64,000 nt of DNA from Gymnorhina tibicen (Eukaryota > Chordata > Aves > Passeriformes > Artamidae), in NCBI GenBank assembly GCA_013399875.1, contig VXAZ01005702.1, positions 1,033,768 to 1,097,767 on the forward strand, read 5' to 3'. The position numbers and the translations under genes are program-made. The notes under the pieces were generated by a model, which saw nothing but the letters and a program-made list of their open reading frames with translations, was not told the DNA's origin and did not search any database. Position 1 is the first letter of the stretch, and each line of letters starts with the position of its first letter. This document shows, piece by piece, positions 1 through 11,100 of this stretch.

Positions 1-3000
1 TGGATTTCTCCTGTGTGCAGAGTTGACTTACTCTGGGGCAGATAAGGACTGACCTGCAGTGTAGAGAAAGTATGTAACTTCCAAGCAGGAATTATGAAGC
101 TCTTTAATAAATATCACTTTGGTACCACTGTCAAACAGGTACCAGTTCTCAGGTAAGAAGTGTTAGGAGACTGACATGGCAGCAGAGAGATAATTGTCAT
201 TTATTCATGGATATCAGGTTTTTTACAAGAAGGAAAGAAGGCTTATATCATTACTACACTAAGAGGCTCCATCCACCACCTGAGCATCTTGGAACTTAAA
301 ATGAATAAATAAAGGAGCTGGCAATATCAAAGGATGAAGCAAAGGAGAAGAAAGAAAGACTGCTTAACCTTTAAAGTTATCCTCAGGGGTTTTCTTTTTG
401 TTTGTTTGTTTCAAAGGATCAGTTTTTTGTATCTCTAAAATCTCCACCACTATGAGTTGCAGAAGATGTAGGTAAGGATAACATCTGCTCCATTTCTCAG
501 TTTGAGACAGTTTTGTACATGTTCAGCACTCAGTGAAACACTATGAGGCACAATCTTCACAAGTTCATCCAAGGTGAATCTTCACTTGATCTATCCTCCT
601 CTAAAACACTTTCAAATTTCTCTGAAAATTTTAAATATAATTTTAAGAAATCTGAGTTGAGTTCCAAACACCCTTTCAAAATAGTCCCACCATTGAGCTC
701 TGTTTCTAAGGTGGAGTTGTTAAAAAAGAAAAAAAAAAGAAGGAGGAAGAAATCATACCTTTAGCTTATGCACTAATTTGTAAGGTTGATACACCATGTT
801 TACAAGAGGTACTTCTTCTCATATATGGAATAAATAATGGCAATAAAAATATTTATTGCATCTGCAGATTCTGAAATTCCACATAAGATTTTTTGAAAAA
901 GTTGCAAGGTTGTAATAAACTTTACAATTCCATTTTACCAATGTGAAGAGAATAAAAATGAAAACTCTTAACAGTCTGGTGAAAAATGTTATCTTCTGAT
1001 TACTGGATGCAGCACTTCTTTAAGGTTTTTCATCTCAGGGTATTTATACAGTAAATTTGGGTCATTTCAAGTTGCAGCTCTGACAATTTTCTAGTGACAA
1101 GCACAGGTTTGGATAAATGAACTAAACATAAAAAGTTGTGTCACAAAGGTAATTTGGTACCGGTATAGTGGGAAACTTATGTTGAAGTTCTTGCCCGGGT
1201 AGAGAATCATAAATGCCAGCACTTTCAGATAAATTGATAATTGCAAAATCTAGCAAACAAATACCTAGATAAAATAATCTGACCAAAATAAACAGTTCTA
1301 GCAGTAACTTTATGTAAAATTTATAGTAGGTGAACTGAAAATTATGATAATGAAGGTTGGAAGATCTCTCTGTCACAATGTTAGGGTTTCAATAATCCCT
1401 TATTAGCACTGTAATTAGAAAATTCATAGCACAACTAGCTTTCTGTATTTTCTCTCATATTTCTTCTCTATACTATGGTTTCCCTTCAACTTTTCTTCTG
1501 GAAATATGGAACTTACAAACAAATAAGCATAAGTTATACACTTAGATCATAAACACCAGAAAATACTGTAAAAATGTTATAAAATTAGAGATTCCTAAAT
1601 GATGAAAATGGAATCACCTTCTTTGAATAACCTCTATAGTTCACTGGTATGCTACAAATGGGAACATGAAGGGATTAATTTATTATAACTTTTTTTTTCT
1701 GAAGCAGTACAATGAACATTTTTCACTTTGATTGTATTCAGCATTAATTAAAATGTTTTGCATAGTTTCTTTTAGTAGTGACATTTAGAAAATTGGACAA
1801 AAGGCACTATGTCTGATAGTGAATAATGTCTTTGCAACCATCAAGGTGAGACAAAAGCAATATCAACTATAAATCACTATAATGAAATAAATTAACATGG
1901 AGAGATAATGTTGTGTTGAAACAACTTCTACTTGCTAACGAAGGAGCTTTTTCTGAGCCTGAAGCAGGCTCAGTCTTTGCAGCTATGCTGCAATCCATTT
2001 TAGTGTTGATAGAAACACAGAATATGAGTTTTAATCTGATCATCCAGTCTTTCTTCTCTTAGGATCAAACCAAACCCTTTCTCTGACATTACTGCTCACA
2101 ATGCCATTGCAAATTATGTGTGAAATAATAAAATTTTGAATGTCAATTGCAGCTCCTCCCGGAAGCAGAACGAGAGTATTAATGCCATAATGGTGCTGAA
2201 GCAAAGCACAAATAGGAAACAACCCATTACGTGGCTGTTGTATGAGGAGCTTGTTTGCCTGGCTTCTCATTCTTGTGGAAATAGGCATGACTCCGAATTC
2301 AGTCACAAACTTGACAGCATGTTAGGCTGCAGGGTGTGGGATTATTTTGCTGGAATGGGGTACAACAGATGTATTGTTCTGCACAAAACCAAATTTCATT
2401 TATTTTTCCTTTCAAAATGCAAGCTCTTAAAAAGCTCATGGAAGGAAAAAATCAGAATCCAAATATAATGTGTGTTTCTGTATGCATAGTAAAGTGAGAA
2501 ATGCAATTCTCCCTTTTTGCTTATCTTGTGTCAAGCCTGGGGTTTGAGAATAAAGAGAATTATATGTAACAAAATATAAATTGTTTAATCATGCCCAACT
2601 CCAAATCAGAATATGAAGTCTAGAGCCAACCCCTACTTTTATTTGTTCCATAACAAAAACAAAACTCTAGGTATAATAAAATATGTTTGTACTCATTAAC
2701 TTTAAGAAGGTATTTGTGCCTAACAAGTAATAGAAAAAATTCAGTCTTAGAGACGCATATACATTCACATCAAAAGACATTTCATTTTGGCTGTGCATTT
2801 TTACAGCACGTGTTTCTGCTCAAGAATAAAAAGGTGAAATATTTATTAGAGATTATAAAAAGAGATTATAACAAATTTATTCTACTCCACTTTGCAAGAA
2901 AACCTCCAAAAGCTGTAACTCTTTGTGAGGGAGAATTAATCACGCTGTATCGCTCTTTCCCAGGAGCCAGAGTTTCTCGTAATCTCTGGAAACCCAGACA

Positions 3001-3377
3001 GCTGAGAAACTGCAAGGCAAGAAGGGAAGCAGGCAACTGAGGCTTCAGGCTTCCAGGTCAATGGGCCTCCTGAGTAGCTCACAGCAGAGCCAGCAAGCCA
3101 GGACCTCGCACAGCCACACTGACAGGCAGCCATGCAGATGCCCAGTGCAACCCATTTTATCATGGTCTGTTTTCCGTCAGAGGGCTGCTAAGGGATGTGA
3201 GACCCCACAGAAGGCTTTCATTTTCACAGATTAGAAAATTCAGGAAAAGAACTGTTTCGTACAATGTCTTCCTTTCTTAGTTTCTGGTCTGTCCGGTATC
3301 TTGGCATACATACGTGCATACCTTCAGAAAATTTCCACTAAATCTAGAAATTGAAGTTAAAATTTGAGATAATAATG
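1..3377. other. Non-coding AT-rich stretch
   Basis: No gene, exon or mobile element could be recognised. The longest open frames (110-117 codons near 2136-3040) have no recognisable domain and overlap on both strands. Visible small features are a TTTG-type tract near 396-411, a purine tract near 720-753, and a moderately GC-richer patch at about 2930-3170 without clear identity. Confidence 0.6.
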
Positions 3378-3529
3378 CAACTTTGGGCACTGGAACAGGC
3401 TCCCCAGGGAAGTGGTTACAGCACCAAGCCTGAGAGAGTTCAAGAAGTGTTTGGTCTATACTCTCAGGTACAAGGTGCAATTCTCGGAGATGGTGCTGTG
3501 CTGGGCAGGAGTTGGACTCAATATTCCTG
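3378..3529 (+). mobile_element. CR1 LINE 3' fragment, left half (interrupted by LTR)
   Basis: This segment reads like the 3' part of an avian CR1 retrotransposon in sense orientation: a 'caggctccccagggaagtgg' phrase, then a conserved 'gttggactca' phrase. It is 5'-truncated, as is usual for CR1. The element stops abruptly at 3529 and resumes at 4101 after an inserted LTR. Joining the two sides restores the familiar CR1 order of the 'ttggactca' and 'tgatgggtcctttccaac' phrases. Identification is by eye. Confidence 0.8.
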
Positions 3530-4100
3530 TGATGCCATGATGATTTTTTGCTTTTTCATATACCCCTCTCATATACCCTTCTCATATACCCTTTATACAG
3601 CTTTGCATGTATCCTTAGTGCTTTTAGCCCCCATACTTGTAATTCCCAAGTCTGATAACTAGCTTAGACCCAAAGTGCCGTTAAGCCAAGAGACCAAACA
3701 TCTTGGGAACCTCGCAGTTGGGTCAGGAAGCCCCAGACACCAAGGTTCTCTCCAGAACACATTCTGTAATCTAAGATAGGCCCCTCCAGGGTGAAGGTTC
3801 CTCAGGACAGGGGCTTCTCTTGAGCCTCCCACTGGGGAGTCTTGGATAGATCTGCTAATGTGCAAGGCCTATAACTGTATGTGTGAATCTTCAGGGGGAC
3901 ACTTGGGCGCTGATACACACACAGACACACACTTGAGGGCGGGTGGGCACTTTCGGGTGTGCATTTTTGGTGTGCATTCAGGGGTGCTTTCTACCTGGAT
4001 GTGATGCACCAAAGGATCCTTGAATAAATACAGAGGTAAAACCCTTTTTTCCCCTCTAACCGTGTTTGGCTTTTAATTCTAAGCCCAGGGAAAGGCAACA
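3530..4100 (+). mobile_element. Solo LTR (ERV1/gamma-type by TSD), nested in CR1
   Basis: This 571-bp element begins TGATGCC and ends GGCAACA, near-perfect inverted termini (6 of 7 matching, canonical TG...CA). It is flanked by an exact 4-bp duplication, CCTG, at 3526-3529 and 4101-4104. A 13-bp tandem repeat built on CATATACCC, at 3557, 3570 and 3583, lies in the presumed U3. A polyadenylation signal AATAAA lies at 4023-4028, which sets the plus orientation. No internal retroviral genes adjoin it, so it is a solo LTR. A 4-bp duplication is typical of ERV1/gammaretrovirus-like integrases. The family name is unknown to me. Confidence 0.85.
4023..4028 (+). terminator. LTR polyadenylation signal AATAAA
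   Basis: AATAAA lies about 75 bp before the 3' end of the solo LTR, as expected for the R region of a retroviral LTR. It is the main clue to the element's orientation. Confidence 0.6.
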
Positions 4101-4145
4101 CCTGATGGGTCCTTTCCAACTCAGATTATTCTCTGTTCTGTAGTT
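4101..4145 (+). mobile_element. CR1 LINE 3' terminus, right half
   Basis: The segment continues the CR1 broken at 3529. The phrase 'tgatgggtcctttccaac' is followed by a decayed form of the CR1 3' terminal repeat (attctctgttctg in place of the usual attctatgattctatg). The first four bases, CCTG, are the duplicated target site of the nested LTR. Confidence 0.8.
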
Positions 4146-6602
4146 ATAAATATAATAATTTCTGGTTTTAATTCTACCTCATAAAAATATACTAAAATAG
4201 GTCAAAAATCTAATAATTTAATTTCAAATTGAGAAACATACCAGGATTTGGCCTTGTGTTGTTTAATTATGCTTTAAATATCAAATAAAATTAGGTCATT
4301 AAGCATTTCCTAACATTTTGGTAACACAAATCTTGCTTTGAGTCCTTAATTTTGCTATAAACTTTTATTAATAATAATTGAAAATAGAGAAAATTATGAT
4401 TTCTGTGGTTTCAGTCATAACATGAAATCCAGTCTTGAGCTGAAGGCCTCCTGTCTGCTCTGCTTTCTTGCATACTGGGAAAAAGTTGCCTATTAAAGCT
4501 TGCGCAATGTGAAAACAATACTCTTGTCTTGAAGAGAAAGGAGAGAGTTTGGGAAGCAGTTAGCTTTCTCATGGCAAGCATAGAGGAAAGAGTGGGAATT
4601 ACCTCTGCTTCTGGATGCTACGTCTGCTGCAGGTGGGAGGGTGCTGCCCTTGCCTTCCTGCATCAAAGATCTTGGATCAAAATTTGAGTTGCCGTTGACT
4701 TGGAGTTCTGGAGAGAAGGTCACTGAGCAACCCACATGACAGAAATGGACTAACCTGACATTCTGCAGGACTGCTATCCTCAGATTACTGTTCCACATTT
4801 GCAACTGGTGTCATTGCCATAATAATCCTACAGAATTGCAAATAAGAAGCAAATTCCACATGGCATGAATAAGAAAAAAGATCAGTTCATGAAGTTATTT
4901 CCTGTATAATGTGGTCCACCATCCCAAAATGTCATAGATTTTTTATGCAGAATTTTTATAAAGCAAGTTATGTTGTTAGGATGTTTTACTGAGCTCTTGT
5001 GGCAAATGATTTCTGCTTGAAATGATTTTACCTGAGTTCTTGCTTTGCAAAGAAGTTTGGAAAGGCCAGTAAGCAGAACATCGATCTCAGAAGTATGTCA
5101 AAGGCAGGTGTTTAAATTAATGTACAATTCATTTTACTGCATATCTAATTTCTTACAAATCATGAAAAATTTCCTTCTCTATGTAGGCATTTATACAGAC
5201 TATTAGATCTAGTTCTAAATCATTAACCCCTCCAAGTTGCAGTTATTCATAAAGTATAATGTAGCTTCCCTCTACATTTCCCCTTCTTGGTGGGTTCATA
5301 AATGTTCGTTTTACTTTTTAAAAACTCAGTAAAATAAAACAGAAGTCATTAATACACACAAAACCTGAGTTCATTTATTTATACAGGCAGGGAAACTTGT
5401 CACTTGTCTGCTTCTTACAAAGCTGTTTTCAGCGTACTTTCAATGAAAGCTGAAAATAAGGAAATTCTCAATTGCCTTTTGTAAGTAAACCAGTGCCCTT
5501 CTGCAGAGCATAAGCCAATCTGCAGTCAAACCAGGAATTTTCCTATGGATGTATTTACTCTATTACAGGGAAACGCCAACTTGCATTTTGCCTGAAAGGT
5601 AAAGGTAAAATGGTGCTTTGTGCTGTTGCCACCAGCTGGGAAGCATTATGCAGTACAGGGCTGAAGATAAGATATGATATACTGCATATATTTTGTGCAT
5701 GTGTATTTACATGTAGTCAGTACATGTAAATATGTACTTGGCTTGTCATATGACCAGCCATGTTCATCTAATTATTTTTCTTTTTTTTTATTGTAGAAGA
5801 ACCTCATTCTTTTGACTTATTTAAGAAAGGCGATCATGGAAGCACATCCTACAACCTCTCTCCTCCACGAAATGTAACTAGTATGCTCTCCTGTTGCAAG
5901 CCAATCCACAGCCCTTCAATAAAAATCTCCTGCATCTCCCATCATGAGAGAGACATACCCCCGTTCTGAGGAATTCATAAGGGCAAAAGCTTTGTAGTCA
6001 GTATGCCTGCAGCCTTAAGCACAACCCCAAGGATAAGACGCATTGCAACACTGTGTCTGGGAAAACCCTGTCACTCATTTGCTTCAGATCTTTGTGATAA
6101 AGGGCAAGTTAGAGTATGATCTTCGAGCTCTGCTCCTCACTGTTTTTCTTGTTTATTCCTGTACGAAGTTAGAGAAAAAAGAAACTTATTCAGAAATCCT
6201 ACTGTGATTCTGGAGAGTGTCAGGCACATAGGCCTGCCAGTCATGTCAATGAAGCACCAGATGTACAGCTTCAGCTGTATGTCATGGTTTTTCTGAGCTG
6301 TTAGCATGTGCAGGGAGAGAAAAATGCCTGCACTGTATATGGGATGGCCTTACAGGCCAATGCAAATATCACTGCAGGTTGGTACAAGAGCATATTGTGA
6401 CTGCAATCTATGCAAGAAAACGCTTCTTTCTGTTTTACCTCAGCTATTAACAATATTGAATATTCACAAAACTGGAGTGCTTTAAGAAACTTGCCAGTGA
6501 AACTCCAGACTTTGTGTTGCTATTACTAACATTTTGCACTCTATAACTTTTATGGCTTGTTTCTATAATGGAGGAGGATGAGGAGCTCTTGAGTTGCATT
6601 TT
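4146..6602. other. Non-coding AT-rich stretch
   Basis: No gene or repeat family is recognised. The one structural feature is the perfect 12-bp inverted repeat at 5704-5732, listed separately. Open frames are short and featureless. Confidence 0.6.
5704..5732. repeat. Perfect 12-bp inverted repeat
   Basis: Arms TATTTACATGTA (5704-5715) and TACATGTAAATA (5721-5732) are exact reverse complements around a 5-nt spacer GTCAG. The arrangement could form a cruciform or RNA hairpin. No surrounding transposon features were seen. Confidence 0.8.
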
Positions 6603-6850
6603 ACAGATGCATTGGGTCTGACTGAGGTAAAGCTCACAGCCCTTACGGTGCTGTGCTTTGCATTGGCAGCTGGAGGGGTGTTGATAACAGAGCAGTGTTT
6701 TGGCTGCTGCCGAGCAGCGCTGTCCCTTTGACATTCCTTCCTGCACCAAAGGGGATGGGAGTGCTTGAGATCCTGGGGGGGGGACACAAGCAGGCCAGCT
6801 GACCCAGATCAGGCAAAGGGATATTCCATACCATATGACATCAGCTCAGA

Positions 6851-6858
6851 TATATAAT
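6851..6858 (+). promoter_or_regulatory. LTR TATA box
   Basis: TATATAAT lies 156 bp upstream of the LTR polyadenylation signal, the normal U3/R arrangement. It is the likely remnant core promoter of the solo LTR. Present activity is unknown. Confidence 0.6.
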
Positions 6859-7013
6859 CTAAGGAAGGGAGGAGGAAAGGTTACACGTGCTGAAGCCCTG
6901 CTTCCCAGGAAGTGTCTGAACATCGCTGCTGATGGGAAGTAGAGACTGATTTATTTTTTTCCTCTTTAGCTCTTGCGCACGCAGATCTCTGCTTCTTTCT
7001 TTCTTTTTGCTGT

Positions 7014-7019
7014 AATAAA
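7014..7019 (+). terminator. LTR polyadenylation signal AATAAA
   Basis: AATAAA lies downstream of the TATA box and about 125 bp before the LTR end, consistent with the R/U5 boundary region of this LTR. Confidence 0.55.
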
Positions 7020-7148
7020 ACTGCCTTATCACATCCTGCTGTTTTTTTTCCTCTGTCTTATTCTCTCCCCTGTCCCAGTGGGAAAGAGAGTGATAGAGCG
7101 ACTGAGTGGGCACCTGGCACCCAGCTAGGGTCAGCCCACAACAACAGA

Positions 7149-7580
7149 CAACAAGATTGTAGCAATTTGCCTCTTTCACCAAAATGGAGTGGCCTGAGAA
7201 AGTAAAACTGAAAGATTCACTTTATTCAAAGGACAAAAATATGAGAATGATCTTATTATTACATCAAATGTCCAAACAATGAGAAACCTTGGCTCAGTGT
7301 TATAGCTATAGAATTTGGATTTAATGTTCTTTAGGGTACTGCCTGAATCACAAACCTTCCTAGAAATTCTTTGTTTTCTTTCTCAGTAACATTATTCATA
7401 AACCTAGTTTTTTCTCTAATTTTATAAGTTTTCATATGTTCTTTCCAGATCTGCTGAAGGTAGTCCCTATTTTTGTTATTTCATTCTACCCCTCTTTAAT
7501 CTGCACTGGTTGAAATTTCAGAGCAGATGCTTGTAATCATCCTGAAAGCTTTTCATAGTGAAGAGATTTTTCTAAGTACA
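7149..7580. other. Non-coding AT-rich spacer
   Basis: The stretch holds unique-looking AT-rich sequence between the solo LTR and the GC-rich patch. No gene or repeat family is recognised. Confidence 0.55.
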
Positions 7581-7584
7581 TAAC

Positions 7585-8155
7585 AGGCCTCACCAGCCAG
7601 GTACCACTGTTCCAGTGGCCCATCCAGGAGCTGGGCAGCCAGGGGTCAGCAAGGCAGACCCAGGCCCAGGCACCAGGCCCCTCTGGGGACAGGTCCAGCC
7701 AGGCTGGGACATCCCGCTGCGGGTGGGTGTTGGACACAGTCTGGTGTTAGGAGCATGTTCTCTGGAGACAGCCCCACGCCTCACTGAGGGGAGGAGTCTT
7801 CCTAGGTGGGATGAGGAGCAGTTAGTAGGTAAAGAACACTCAGCCTTGTTATTGTTAAGCCAGAGATGGCTGTGGGATCCCCCTTTTTGGTTATCACCAA
7901 ACTGCGAGTTAGGCTTAGCTATAAATAACATGAAACGGCACCCTCAGGCTGCAGTTCCTCACTATGGGCTGCGGGAAATTAGGGCTGCATGCCCCACTGC
8001 CCACCTTCAGCAGCAGTGTTCAGAAACTCCAGCTTTCACTCACTCTTTCAGCAAGAAAGCCTTTTGTGAGCAGGGAGAGAGCTCCTTGCCTTCTCTCGCA
8101 GGGGCATGTTATGTTGCTCACTTAACCATAGGACAAGGTCTCAGCCTACTATGAA
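7585..8155. other. Unassigned GC-rich patch
   Basis: A sharp rise in GC over the AT-rich surroundings begins at about 7585 and fades by about 8155. The plus strand is open for 179 codons (7615-8154), and the minus strand is also open for long runs. High GC lowers stop-codon frequency and explains that. The predicted proteins are rich in Pro, Gly and Trp and have no recognisable domain. The patch could be an unrecognised LTR or internal retroelement sequence, a processed remnant, or a regulatory region. I could not find convincing TG...CA ends with a target duplication. Confidence 0.4.
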
Positions 8156-8159
8156 AGGC

Positions 8160-11100
8160 CATCGGGTATTTTTGAATTGCAGGAATACTAAAACCATGCT
8201 TGAGTGAAGTGTCATTGCTAAAGAAACTGGAAAGCAATACAACATTCCCCCTACAACAAAGCAGTATATTCGTACAGCTCTCAGGACAAAAGAATAACTA
8301 CCATAAGGACTCTTGGTGCCGTGTGCATTCTTCGAATGTTCAAAGGGTGAAAGACTGTTGCCTCTTGCTATCTGTATAAAGCAAGAAAAGACTTCTGCAC
8401 CTCTGAGTGATTCTGGCTTTTTCATCTGGCTTTTGTTACTTAAACTGAGCTACATTTGAATGCTTTAGGGAAAATATAGACATGCTTTTGTGGTTAAGGG
8501 CTTTTTTAGGGCTGAGAGTTAATGCAATCTCTTTACAGCACACTAAATTGTTTGCTGAAGTAAGACTGTAGAATCCCAAATATTGTTTTTATTTACTTTC
8601 TCTGTGATTGTGGAAATTCCTCTTAAGAATGGATAGACTGAAAGGAAAACAAGTTGGGTAGACAACAGATAAGTTTTACTGCAGTGTAGTAAGAATGCTC
8701 ATGGAAACCATATGAAACTTTGAATTTAATCTTGTGTACAGGGATATACACAAAACCAATGGCACTGTAGGATCTGTTATTCAGATTGTTAAGCCTGTTT
8801 AACCACAGTGAAGATTGCCAAAGTCACAAAGTCCAAATACTGTCTGAACAAACCTGGAACCTATCAGCTGAATCAAACCACAGTGGGAATTGTATCTCAA
8901 GGTAAATAACATGTACATCTTAAATAAGCTGTAAATGGCTAATTAAATAATTTGAAAAACATTGCAAAGGCTAGGGCTATGTTATTTAATTTTAACTACT
9001 GAATCTAAAGTCTCCCTGCAGTATCAAATAATGTCATATTCTAATTAAATTCTCTCCCTGAACTAATAGAAATCCTTAAAAATTATGACGATAAAAGCAG
9101 CTAATTAGAACTAGCAAATATAATTCAAAAATTTAATAAAATAAAAATGCCTCTGGTTAATATTAACGATGGCATCTTTCTTTGATACTTAAACTAAAAT
9201 GTCCTGCTCAAAACACATAAATAAAAAAGGTTCCATTACCAGCTTTCTTGAGTAGGATATTACAATAATTGACTCCATGCAGATAACTGCTGCATTACAA
9301 TCCTAACTTTGAATCCATGCAGAGAGTCAGATGAATGGTTATCATTCAAATGCTCAATGGACAGTCAAAGAAGCAGACACTAACATTTTGTATGTGGAGA
9401 AGGGTGTGAGGCTCCTGGTGACTGAGGAAAAATAACAAAAATAGAAGACCACTGAACATGTTTTTGAGTCACTGAAAAATTCACTGCTTTGCAATAAGGA
9501 AGGGTTTCTACCATTTTCTGCCTTCTTATTTTCAAAATTAGACTCTTTTAAATTCTCTGTGTGGAGGGAGGGATCCTCACAAAACAGAGATGATACAAGC
9601 ATAAACCCATAATGCTCTATTGAATCTCTGCCTGGAGTTTTCAAAAGGAGACAGTGCACAGGCTGTTTTACACAAGGCATGAGCCAAGGCAAGGCTTGAA
9701 ACTCAGAGACAAAATATCTTTTTTGCTGACAAATAAATGAGAAATTTTCTAATATCAGTGGATAGGACTGATAGATAATTGTCAAATCCAAGTGTATGAC
9801 CTCTTTCTTCGTCCCAACTGAGTCAATTATTCCGGACTCAGAAGAGCCAAGCACAGTCTCACCTTTTGCTCCTCACCTGTTCCAAGTAGGGGTTAAGACA
9901 GTATGTAGTCAAATCTGTCTGAAGATGTCTTTTTCATTAAAAGAAAATTAAATTGACAGTACCACAAGTATGAAGGATGCAGACTTGGTTGTCCTGATAT
10001 GAGACACATGGAGAAACAAAAGGGGATAAAAGTGAGTCAGGGAGAATTTTGAAGAAATAGATCTGTCATAACCCATCATAGCATCTGCTGCTTCTGGCTG
10101 ATAGCAAATTTTCTTCTACCCTCTAAAATTAGATTTTTCTGTTTTTTTTCCCTATGCTCCCTGGTTTCTGTCTGTGTGGTGAAAGTAAGTCTGGCTTTAT
10201 ATACACACAAAGCAGAAAGCAGGACCATGGCTATCAACCTACTGCTTGGAAACCTCAAGTGGAAAAGCTCATAACCCTCTTCCCTCCCTCCTGGCTGTTT
10301 CATCTGATGTGACAGCTGCTCTGCCAGAACTGACGGAAGGTGGTTCTGCCTGCCTGTGTTTGTAATCTGTGACCCAATGAGTACCTGTATCTGTGTGCTT
10401 GAGTAAGTATTTAGTCCAAACTACATGTTGATTTGTACCATATCTTGGTTGGTTACCTTGAAAGCAGGAAGGGGTTTTTTTGCTAATACCTTTTGGTAGA
10501 CTGAATAGCTTTGATGAACTCACAGATACAGATTTTGGTTTTGGTCTGTGTATAATATAGAATCAATGAGCATTTTTTAGCATATTTTGTGTTTGTGTTG
10601 TACCTTTATTTACCTGCACTTATCCCTCAGTTTCAATCTGTATTATATCAGCATATTTCAGTGTTACATCATAAAATAAAATTAGTTCTGAGCAGGAAGT
10701 GCCTCTGTTTAGTGAATCCATATATGCAGTTTTCCATTCAGATGTTAAATATTTGTAGCCATGCATTGAAAATATGAGAATGTCAGAATGTAACAGGTCA
10801 CTGAAACATAAAATGTTTATAGGAATGGACCAATTCAAACAAAACTCCTTTTTCAGAGAGAAAGATAAAAAATGAAAGTAATTATTTAGGATATTTTAAG
10901 GGTGTTTGTTTTAGGGGGAGGGAGGTAGATGACTTCGTTTTGTTTTGCTTTTAGTTTGAAGGACCAATACAGAAGAATTAAAAAATAAAAAGTAATTACA
11001 GGCCAGTGTTGGAAAGTTTTGATGGACCAAGCTTAGAATGTTACTGGAAACTAAGATTGTTTTAACATGGAAAAATATTTTCTCAACTGGTTATATTTTT

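Larger units (their letters stand above)
6608..7143 (+). mobile_element. Solo LTR, widespread avian ERV family, 5-bp TSD
   Basis: This 536-bp LTR starts TGCATTGGG, ends CCCACAACA and is flanked by an exact 5-bp duplication ACAGA (6603-6607 and 7144-7148). Order within it is canonical: U3 with the phrase 'gggatattccataccatatg', a TATA box TATATAAT at 6851-6858, AATAAA at 7014-7019, then a U5 rich in CTCTCCCC and ending 'agctagggtcagcccaca'. I recognise this layout from a very common LTR family in bird genomes. The 5-bp duplication is typical of ERVL-like integration. No internal genes remain. A second, truncated relative lies in opposite orientation at 39116-39528. Confidence 0.85.

Noticed and set aside
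7615..8154. 179-codon plus-strand open frame
   Set aside because: It lies in a GC-rich patch where stops are rare on both strands. The product has no recognisable domain, and antisense frames are similarly open.
9354..9854. 166-codon minus-strand open frame
   Set aside because: No domain, signal or family resemblance, and no supporting exon structure.
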